A program made the translations under genes and the position numbers. DNA of 64,000 nucleotides from Phormidium tenue FACHB-886 (lineage in GTDB: Bacteria > Cyanobacteriota > Cyanobacteriia > Elainellales > Elainellaceae): NCBI RefSeq assembly GCF_014764505.1, contig NZ_JACXWX010000017.1:1-64000 (forward strand), in the 5' to 3' direction. Below the pieces are notes generated by a model. The model was not told where the DNA came from, did no database searches, and was given only the letters and a program-made list of their open reading frames with translations. Every line of letters begins with the position of its first letter. The first letter of the stretch is position 1. This document shows, in pieces, positions 57,618-64,000 of the stretch.

Positions 57618-58131
57618 ATATAAAATTCTTTCTAAGAAGAACCTCCAGAGAAGAAGTTATACTCTCCTGGATGATAATTTCATGATCTCAGTTAGCAGCT
57701 GCAATGTTTTTGCGGTACAAATAAATCGCTGTCGTAGATAAATTGCTTTAGGTGCCCCACGGGCAGGGTCTAAGTTAAACCCGTTAATGTCTTAGTTCTG
57801 CAGTAAATATCGGTCCTGCAGTAAATATCTCAGTTTAGTACAGGCGTTTGCACCAAGTTTCAGATGCGGACGTAGTTTAGAATGTAAGGCTTTGATGCCC
57901 AAATAAATTCTGCGGATGAATCCTTTGCCCTAAGGCAAAAGGAGGCATTTCTATAGAGAAAATTCGTGTTCAGGGCATACATGCATTACTTTTTGATGTA
58001 GTAAAACCATTCCTAACTTTCTTTACATTTCATGTTGCTATCACCCTGATGCCTCTGCCCAAGGGAATAATAGAAAGTGTATTGAGCAATACTCTTTTTG
58101 CAGAGATTGGCATTCGCTTTGGCAGTTTGGT
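57618..58131. other. Intergenic region before the PhyH-type gene
   Basis: No credible gene. It contains a close direct repeat of CTGCAGTAAATATC (about 57800 and 57818). It should include the promoters of the PhyH-type gene (plus) and of the GH2 gene (minus). Confidence 0.5.
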
Positions 58132-58950
58132 ATGGATAGTAGTGTGATTCAAAGCATTAGCAAAACGCATTTCACAGCAGATGATCTCGATCGATTGGCA
58201 GCAGAGCTGAAATGGGACGGTATTTGCGTAATCCGTGGCTTGTTTCAGCCGGACTTAATTGCAGAATGGACAGCCGCATTTGAGCAATTGCTTCGGCAAC
58301 GGCAAAATCAACCGGGTGGGCTGGCACCCCGCGAACAAGCTCGCTACTACTTGACTTTGCCATGGATGGCTCCGTTCAACACTCCGACTGTATTCGCGAA
58401 CACGGTCATTTTGGAAATACTCAATCGTGTATTTTTTCAGGAGTATCGATTGGTGCAGCTGGGAGCAGATGTACCTATGCAGGGGTCAACATATCAGGAC
58501 ATTCACCGTGACTTTCGCCCGCTCTTCTCTGAGCAATTCGTTACACCGCTTTATGCCCTGGCAGTTAACTTTCCTCTGGTAAAAGTGACTGCCGAGAATG
58601 GAGCATTCCAGATGGCGCGAGGAACGCATGTCTTGTCGCGTGAGGAAGGCTTGACTAAAGTCAAGTCTGGCGAAATCCCAATGGAATCTTTTTATCTTCA
58701 GCCCGGAGACGCAATGATTCGATCGCCCCTCGCTCTCCACCGGGGTTCGCCCAACCGCACCAGTCAGCCCAGACCAATGATTGTTATGGGATATGTGATG
58801 CACTGGCTCCACACGCCCAAAGTCGAACTGACGGTTCCGCGTGACTATTACGAGAGCCTACCCGAACAGATAAGGCAGTTGCTCCGCTGTCAAGTGGTCG
58901 ATCGCCTCCCGGAGCAGAATATTGAAACCTATATCAATTTCAAGTACTAA
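58132..58950 (+). CDS. Phytanoyl-CoA dioxygenase (PhyH)-family oxygenase
   Basis: A 272-residue Fe(II)/2-oxoglutarate dioxygenase. Iron ligands are His125 and Asp127 (YQDIHRDFRP) and His203 (LALHRGSPNR), with Arg209 six residues on for 2-oxoglutarate. An ENGAFQMARGTH segment lies between, as in the PhyH fold. Family members hydroxylate lipids, amino acids or secondary metabolites; the substrate here is unknown. A bidirectional terminator separates it from the convergent hflX. Confidence 0.88.
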   Translation: MDSSVIQSISKTHFTADDLDRLAAELKWDGICVIRGLFQPDLIAEWTAAFEQLLRQRQNQPGGLAPREQARYYLTLPWMAPFNTPTVFANTVILEILNRVFFQEYRLVQLGADVPMQGSTYQDIHRDFRPLFSEQFVTPLYALAVNFPLVKVTAENGAFQMARGTHVLSREEGLTKVKSGEIPMESFYLQPGDAMIRSPLALHRGSPNRTSQPRPMIVMGYVMHWLHTPKVELTVPRDYYESLPEQIRQLLRCQVVDRLPEQNIETYINFKY

Positions 58951-58981
58951 TTCAAGTGCTAGGTAGAGCCATGTCCTAAAG

Positions 58982-59024
58982 GTTAGGTTTTTGCATTGTG
59001 TTTTACACAATGCAAAAACCTAAC
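58982..59024. terminator. Bidirectional terminator between PhyH-type gene and hflX
   Basis: A perfect 19-bp stem (GTTAGGTTTTTGCATTGTG paired with its complement) and a TTTTA loop. It lies 31 bp after the PhyH-type stop and just 5 bp beyond the end of hflX, serving both convergent genes. Confidence 0.92.
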
Positions 59025-59028
59025 TGAT

Positions 59029-60732
59029 TTACTGCAGATCGTTAATTAACTGCAGCAATCTTTGCTTCAAAGTATCGAGTTCCTGTCGTTCAGTCGCAGA
59101 AATGAAGGCCGCGTCAGGATAGAGCTGTTGAGCATACGACAGCGTTTTGGCATCCACGCGATCGATTTTGTTGAAGGTGAGCAGGGCTGGACCAGGTAGT
59201 GCAGGTAGATCTGACAAAATTTCTTCAACCGATCGGATTTGGTCTGCCCGGGCAGGATGAGATAGATCCACCACATGCAGCAAGGCATCAGCTTCTGTGA
59301 CTTCTTCCAGCGTGGCGCGAAAGGCATCCATCAAGGCTGGGGGCAGGTGATGAATGAAGCCAACTGTATCAGTAAGCAAAATATCGCGGCGTTCTTCGGT
59401 TGCGCCAATGCTGAGTCGGCGCGTGGTGGGGTCAAGGGTAGCAAAAAGCTGATCCGCCGTATAAACTTCGGCATGTGTCAGCACATTTAGCAGGGTTGAT
59501 TTTCCAGCATTGGTATAGCCGACTAGCGCAATGGTGGGAATTGTCTGCTGCTCGCGCTGTTGCCGCAGACGCGATCGATGGGCTTGAAGTTGATTTACTT
59601 CTTGCTGGAGTTGAGCAATTCGGCGCTGAATCGTGCGGCGTTCGGTTTCCAGTTTGGTTTCTCCAGGTCCGCGTGTGCCAATACCTGCACCCAAGCGAGA
59701 CATTTCCTGCCCGCGCCCCCGCAGACGAGGCAACTGATATTCGAGCTGCGCTAATTCAACCTGCAATTTGCCAGCCTGGGACTGGGCGCGTTGCGCAAAA
59801 ATGTCTAAAATTACTTCTGTGCGATCGACCACCCGCAGCCCTATCTGTTCCTCCAGGTTACGGGCTTGTGAGGCAGAAATCACGCGATCAAATACCACTA
59901 GCGTTGCGCCTGCCGTTCGGGACTGTAAGGCAATCTCTTCCACTTTTCCCTGTCCCACAACCGTCTGGGGATGAGGCTGCGATCGCTTCTGGTGGGTAAT
60001 TCCGACGACTTCGCCGCCTGCACTTTCCACGAGCCGTTCTAATTCGGCTAAGCCGTCCTGAAACTGTTGCTCGCTCAAGTCTGCCGTCATTAATCCCACG
60101 AGCAAAACCCGATCGCGATCGCTAGTGTGGGGCTGTAATTGATTGAGGTCAAAACCCGCCTCACGAAGCTCTGTTTCCCATTCACGCACCAAACCACTAA
60201 AGTCTGCTTCAGCCAGTTCTGCCACCGTCAGCGGCTCAGAAACTGACCAAGGTTGCTCAAAATCTGGAACGAGATGGGCTAAGTAAGCAGCTTTAATTGG
60301 CTCGCCGGTAGCCTCTCCGTCGCGGTTTCCAGTGCCGTTTCTATGTTTGCGGTTTGACAAACTTTCTGTTTGCAGAACCATTAGCGCATCCAATCGTTGC
60401 CGCGCCATTGCAACAAGCGAAGCCGGATCTGGAGCCTGAGGTTGAACGGTTAGACAGCGAATGCCGCTCAGCCGCTCCGAACTCTGGCGTGGCAGATCCG
60501 CGAGAGCAAGCTGAGTCTGTGCTGGCGTGCCAACACCCACCCGCACAATTTGCCCACGCCGATTAATATAGCTGCACAGCGGCTGATGAATTGCTTGACT
60601 AAGGCTGGCAAGCTGTTGGGCAAATTCTGGAGTCGTGATGCGATCACTCGGTTGCCGCTGCTCATATAGCTTTTGAAGCTGCTTGATCTGGCTGGACTTA
60701 ATGCCCTGCAAGTTGCCGTAAATCGTCTCCAT
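59029..60732 (-). CDS. hflX: GTPase HflX
   Basis: A 567-residue ribosome-associated GTPase. The N-terminal ~200 residues are the cyanobacterial-type extension (METIYGNLQGIKSSQIKQLQ). The HflX domain (about 200-395) follows, with a coiled coil. The G domain has G1 GYTNAGKS near 405-412, G2/G3 (DPTTRR, LTDTVGFIHHLP) and G4 (TFNKID). HflX splits stalled or stress-inactivated 70S ribosomes. The ATG at 60732 matches the conserved METIYGN start; 60753 would add seven residues. Confidence 0.93.
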   Translation of the reverse strand: METIYGNLQGIKSSQIKQLQKLYEQRQPSDRITTPEFAQQLASLSQAIHQPLCSYINRRGQIVRVGVGTPAQTQLALADLPRQSSERLSGIRCLTVQPQAPDPASLVAMARQRLDALMVLQTESLSNRKHRNGTGNRDGEATGEPIKAAYLAHLVPDFEQPWSVSEPLTVAELAEADFSGLVREWETELREAGFDLNQLQPHTSDRDRVLLVGLMTADLSEQQFQDGLAELERLVESAGGEVVGITHQKRSQPHPQTVVGQGKVEEIALQSRTAGATLVVFDRVISASQARNLEEQIGLRVVDRTEVILDIFAQRAQSQAGKLQVELAQLEYQLPRLRGRGQEMSRLGAGIGTRGPGETKLETERRTIQRRIAQLQQEVNQLQAHRSRLRQQREQQTIPTIALVGYTNAGKSTLLNVLTHAEVYTADQLFATLDPTTRRLSIGATEERRDILLTDTVGFIHHLPPALMDAFRATLEEVTEADALLHVVDLSHPARADQIRSVEEILSDLPALPGPALLTFNKIDRVDAKTLSYAQQLYPDAAFISATERQELDTLKQRLLQLINDLQ

Positions 60733-60753
60733 CGGATTTTTGCCAAAATACAA

Positions 60754-61156
60754 TTTGGTGCTGCTCTAGTGCTGTAGGTAGATTGAGCGCAGTATTAAGA
60801 CTGAGCCTACAGTACTTCTGCTTCAACGCTATCAATCTGCGCACTAACTTACTTCGTCCGCGGGTCATAGGGCATTGTTGCCACTACGGGTCAAAAGAGG
60901 GAGTTCATGTTTCATGCCTTTGTAGACAGCTTAACCAGGACTGGCTGTTGTGGGCTAAGCGCAGTGCATAAATTCAAAGAGCTATGAGTTACTCTATTCT
61001 CAGCGAAAAGATTTTGTGTCTATCCATACATCTGCTGTTAATTGTATTAGTTCGTTTGACGGAAGAGTAAATTGGAAAGAATTCGTTAAGTTAAACCAGC
61101 AGATCCAGAGTGCCTAAAAATATCCATAACCTTTTCAAAGAACAAGGAGAATTGCA
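60754..61156. other. Intergenic region, no gene recognised
   Basis: A 403-bp gap between two divergent genes. It should carry the hflX and DUF4383 promoters. AAGGAG at about 61143 is the ribosome site for the next gene. Nothing else stands out. Confidence 0.5.
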
Positions 61157-61588
61157 GTGGCAGCACGAAATTTTGCGCTCTATAGCGGTATTTTCTTTAT
61201 TGCGATTGGCATACTTGGCTTTATTCCTGGTGTCGTCACCCAACCTCTTACCCAAGCCGATCCGCCATTGCTAATAAACGGTGGGTATGGTTACTTATTC
61301 GGCCTATTTCCGGTGAATTGGGTGCATAACTTAGTTCACCTGGCAGTGGGCTTTTGGGGCTACACATCAGCCCGTAATTCCAAAAGTGCCCTGCTTTACT
61401 GTCAGGGATTTGCAATTCTCTACAGTTTGATTGCTGTGCTGGGAATTCTGCCTGTTGCAGGGACTACCTTTGGCTTGATGCCGATCTTCGGCGGTAATGT
61501 ACTGTTGAATCTAGTTGCAGCTGCGATCGCGGCTTACTACGGCTTTGTTGCAGTACTAGACCCCGATTTGGTGGAGCAAAAGAAGTAA
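61157..61588 (+). CDS. DUF4383 membrane protein
   Basis: A 143-residue integral membrane protein with four predicted spans: FALYSGIFFIAIGILGFIPG, a central VHNLVHLAVGFWGY span, then two more near 85-105 and 108-132. The span-2 motif NWVHNLVHLAVG is diagnostic of DUF4383, a family of unknown function. GTG start with AAGGAG 9 bp upstream. It appears to be a single-gene transcript closed by the hairpin at 61693-61726. Confidence 0.88.
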   Translation: MAARNFALYSGIFFIAIGILGFIPGVVTQPLTQADPPLLINGGYGYLFGLFPVNWVHNLVHLAVGFWGYTSARNSKSALLYCQGFAILYSLIAVLGILPVAGTTFGLMPIFGGNVLLNLVAAAIAAYYGFVAVLDPDLVEQKK

Positions 61589-61692
61589 CGCAAGCGAGAT
61601 TTAGATTTTATCGAATGCATTAGTCAGGAATTTCGTAGGCGGGTTTTGTATACCCTCCTGTCAGCAGACCTTTTGGTGTGAAACCATAGCGT

Positions 61693-61726
61693 ACAAAGTT
61701 GCAGCAATAACTAGCTGCGACTTTGT
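61693..61726. terminator. Hairpin after the DUF4383 gene
   Basis: The arms ACAAAGTTGCAGC and GCTGCGACTTTGT pair over 13 positions with one G-T pair around an 8-base loop. It lies about 105 bp after the stop. Confidence 0.55.
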
Positions 61727-61750
61727 GCTATTAAGTTAGAGAAATATAAA

Positions 61751-61793
61751 CGATGCAAATCGTTTGTCATTGAAAATTCCTGCGACAGAATTG
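61751..61793 (+). mobile_element. IS6-family right-end scar
   Basis: The stretch with CAAATCGTTTGTC followed by ATTCCTGCGACAGAATTG matches the right terminus plus subterminal sequence of the IS6 copy at 25908 (CAAATCGTTCGTC, then TTTTTGCGACAGAACC on its own strand). No transposase sequence precedes it. It is a solitary end left after deletion. Confidence 0.5.
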
Positions 61794-62049
61794 TTCTGCG
61801 TTCATCGGATAGTGAAGCTGATGTTCACTTAACCAGCCCCTCCCCGTGCCTCAACCGCCCGTAGTGACGTAGCTGTGGCAAATTATTTATTGCTTCTCAT
61901 TCGACCTGTGAGACTGTTGGAGGCGTGGCTGCTGAATAGAATTTTGCACTGACGTTGCTGCACTACAGAAGCTGCCAAATGAATTCTGTAGAAGAGTTAT
62001 TTCTATTTCTTGAAATACTGAAATCATCAATAGAACATCTCATTTTGTC

Positions 62050-62454
62050 CTACTGTCTAGGAGTATTGTAGGACTGTCTTACCTGGTTTGAGGGAGCTTC
62101 TTCAAAGGGTACGTGAGGATCTTCGAGACGTAATAAATCTTGTCGGATTTCTACTGCTTCACTGTTGTTTAGCAATTCTTCTGACATACTGGAGGGCTCT
62201 TGCAAACGTTGAATTTTCCTCTCAAAGCTTTCTCGTCCTGCTTCAAAAAATCTCTCAGAGGAGGACGGAACTCCAAGATTGCCTAAAAAGTTATGAGAGG
62301 CTTGAGCTTGAGCGATAGAACGATAATCCAACAAAAGCAGGGTTGGCATTACCAGTAGCAGCGTAACTGTAATCCTACTAATTAAAGTTCTGCTAAAGTT
62401 TCTACGGCTAAGAACGTAATGATGAAAAAAAATTTTACTCTGAAGATAATTCAT
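62050..62454 (-). CDS. Secreted hypothetical protein
   Basis: A 134-residue protein. The long N-terminal signal peptide has a basic region (SRRNFSRTLISR), a hydrophobic core near 29-43 (TVTLLLVMPTLLLL) and a likely cleavage site after AQA near residue 52. The mature part is short, helical and acidic (MSEELLNNSEAVEIRQDLLRLEDPHVPFEE). I recognise no family. It is probably periplasmic. Confidence 0.6.
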   Translation of the reverse strand: MNYLQSKIFFHHYVLSRRNFSRTLISRITVTLLLVMPTLLLLDYRSIAQAQASHNFLGNLGVPSSSERFFEAGRESFERKIQRLQEPSSMSEELLNNSEAVEIRQDLLRLEDPHVPFEEAPSNQVRQSYNTPRQ

Positions 62455-62930
62455 ATTGTGATGACTTTTGTAAAGAGTTGGGCAATAAATGTTGAAGAAC
62501 TTTGAACGATCGCTTATATCGATAGTCTCGAACAGGGCAGCAGCTCATTGATAAAAAGAAGTAGCCATCATTCGATAATCGTTTCATGCTGTTGCTTTAG
62601 AGCTAAAGTGGCTTTAGAATTTAGCGGTTTAACTATTAATTTAGGTTATCTAATTTAGACTATCTAAAGCTTAGCGGTTCTTCCCGTTCAGTGTTAGTAC
62701 TTGATGAGGTACCTTTTGCGGTGCTTTCTGCGCTCAGCCAGAAACAAACATCTTGCCGCTGCTCAAAACCAAATGCATTTGTATCTGTGGCTATGAACTA
62801 TGCAGCCGTGAGCAAATTTCTGTCGTGCAACTGAAACATTTGATTAGCGAGTTGACTAGGAAAGGGTGAGATGGCAACGCAAGGTGCGAGTTTTTGCTAA
62901 AAGAGAGAAGCAGGTTATTTTTCCAAACCC
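62455..62930. other. Intergenic region before the carotenoid oxygenase
   Basis: A 476-bp gap with no supportable gene. It includes close direct repeats of TTTAGA/TTATCTAA (about 62644-62672), possibly promoter-related. No clear Shine-Dalgarno site precedes the next ATG. Confidence 0.45.
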
Positions 62931-64000
62931 ATGACAGCCACCCTCAACCCTTACCTTGCAGATAACTTTGCTCCCGTCCACGGAGAGCTAGCCGTTGATG
63001 AACTGCCAGTCTTGGGCGAGCTGCCGCCTGAACTCAATGGGATGTTTGTTCGCAATGGTCCTAATCCCCAGTTTCCACCGTTAGGTCGTTATCACTGGTT
63101 TGATGGGGATGGAATGCTGCATAGTGTTCATATTCAGGATGGCAAGGCAAGCTATCGTAATCGCTATATTCGAACTCAAGGATTTGAGCAAGAGCGGCAA
63201 GCAGGACGGGCATTGTTTGGTGGGTTGATGGAACCTTCACAGGGAGGCTTCAAAAATGTTGCGAATACGGCTCTGATATGGCACCGCGATCGCTTGCTCG
63301 CTCTTTGGGAAGGCGGTGAACCTCACGGTATTGAAATGCCCAGTTTAGAGACGATCGGGGCATACACCTTTAGCAACAAGTTGGCTTCCCCTGTCACTGC
63401 CCATCCCAAAGTTGACCCAGTGACGGGTGAAATGATGTTTTTTGGCTATTCTTTGGCACAGCCCCCCTATGTGAAATATAGCGTTGTTTCTGCTGAGGGA
63501 GAGCTGCTGCGCACCGTCCCGATCGACCTGCCAGTGGGTGTGATGATGCATGACTTTGCCATCACGGAACACTACAGCATTTTTATGGACTTGCCCCTCA
63601 CATTTCGGTTGGAGCGGCTCCAGCGAGGAGAACCTGCATTCGCTTTTGAGCGCGATCGCCCCAGTCGGTTTGGGATTTTGCCCCGACATGGTGACAGTCA
63701 GACGATTCGCTGGTTTGAAGCACCAAGTTGCTATGTCTTTCATACCCTGAATGCGTATGAAGCAGGGGATGAAATTGTCCTGCTTGCCTGTCGGACGAAT
63801 AGCACTAGTGTTTTAGGTGCATCTCCTAGCTCCCATGAAGGCGACAATCGACAGATTCAGGATGATACACCACAACTTTATCGCTGGCAGTTCAACCTGA
63901 AGACAGGAAAAGTACAGGAGCAACCGCTTGACGATCGCTCTTGCGAATTTCCCCGTATCAATGAACAGTATCTAGGTCGCCCTATCCGCTATGGCTATGC
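62931..64000 (+). CDS. Carotenoid cleavage oxygenase, 5' part (runs off the window)
   Basis: From the ATG at 62931 the frame stays open to the right edge, giving 356 residues of a retinal-pigment-epithelium-65-type oxygenase. Three of the four iron-ligand histidines are visible: His158 (VTAHPKVDP), His207 (MMHDFAIT) and His271 (YVFHTLNAYE). The fourth would lie beyond the window. Other family marks are GMFVRNGPNPQF and WFDGDGMLHSV. It should cleave carotenoids or apocarotenoids, like cyanobacterial apocarotenoid oxygenase. The gene is incomplete here because the window ends. Confidence 0.9.
   Translation, partial: MTATLNPYLADNFAPVHGELAVDELPVLGELPPELNGMFVRNGPNPQFPPLGRYHWFDGDGMLHSVHIQDGKASYRNRYIRTQGFEQERQAGRALFGGLMEPSQGGFKNVANTALIWHRDRLLALWEGGEPHGIEMPSLETIGAYTFSNKLASPVTAHPKVDPVTGEMMFFGYSLAQPPYVKYSVVSAEGELLRTVPIDLPVGVMMHDFAITEHYSIFMDLPLTFRLERLQRGEPAFAFERDRPSRFGILPRHGDSQTIRWFEAPSCYVFHTLNAYEAGDEIVLLACRTNSTSVLGASPSSHEGDNRQIQDDTPQLYRWQFNLKTGKVQEQPLDDRSCEFPRINEQYLGRPIRYGY

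Noticed and set aside
59475-59999. 174-residue plus-strand frame inside hflX
   Set aside because: It is antisense to the conserved HflX and G domains; composition is that of a complementary-strand artefact.

Overview
The window is cyanobacterial chromosome. The octamer GCGATCGC and its core CGATCG recur throughout, and many products are typical of filamentous cyanobacteria: a CYP110-type P450, DUF4278, a DUF1830 relic, a CHAT protein with CHASE2-like membrane ends, a STAND/WD40 protein, a CmpABCD/NrtABCD-type transporter, a carotenoid oxygenase and an HflX GTPase with the cyanobacterial N-terminus. I recognise no tRNA, rRNA or CRISPR array. The genus cannot be fixed from what is here.

Layout. 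1-6.1 kb is accessory and decayed: integrase relics, an intact MmyB-like regulator divergent from a short-chain dehydrogenase, a frameshifted IS6-family element that truncates a coiled-coil gene, a DUF1830 pseudogene with two nonsense codons, and an intact IS701-like element. 7.1-11.2 kb is a same-strand trio: a GH24 lysozyme, an M15 peptidase and a caspase-like (C14) protein. 12.1-16.2 kb holds two overlapping hybrid histidine kinases. 16.9-18.2 kb is a RhlE-type RNA helicase. 19.2-24.3 kb holds a CYP110-like P450 behind a dense palindrome array, then a 1054-residue lectin/SGNH/RTX exoprotein.

24.8-31 kb has small conserved genes, a decayed IS6 copy, and a MerR-controlled cluster (MerR, SDR, SMP-30-like lactonase, aldo/keto reductase) with a textbook MerR promoter. 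31.1-41.3 kb is a possible conflict or cell-death island. A STAND ATPase with 14 WD40 repeats is followed 53 bp later by a variant GT20 glycosyltransferase. Divergent from it, across a TTGACAA repeat array, are a small unknown protein, an NfeD-like OB protein and a CHAT protease. A lone LuxR-type HTH protein and a pentapeptide-repeat protein come next.

42.7-48.1 kb is a four-gene anion ABC transporter whose binding-protein pocket looks bicarbonate-type (CmpA) rather than nitrate-type. From 48.2 kb on the content is mostly metabolic: AlkB-like dioxygenase, alpha/beta hydrolase, TrpB2, a membrane peptidoglycan-binding protein, GalT, a GH2 glycosidase with a tandemly duplicated 5' end, a PhyH-type dioxygenase, HflX, a DUF4383 membrane protein, a secreted unknown and a carotenoid oxygenase that runs off the right edge.

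The most interesting points are the lysozyme/M15/caspase trio, the STAND-GT20 // NfeD-CHAT island, and a series of IS6-family derivatives at different stages of decay, including a 175-bp MITE-like form.
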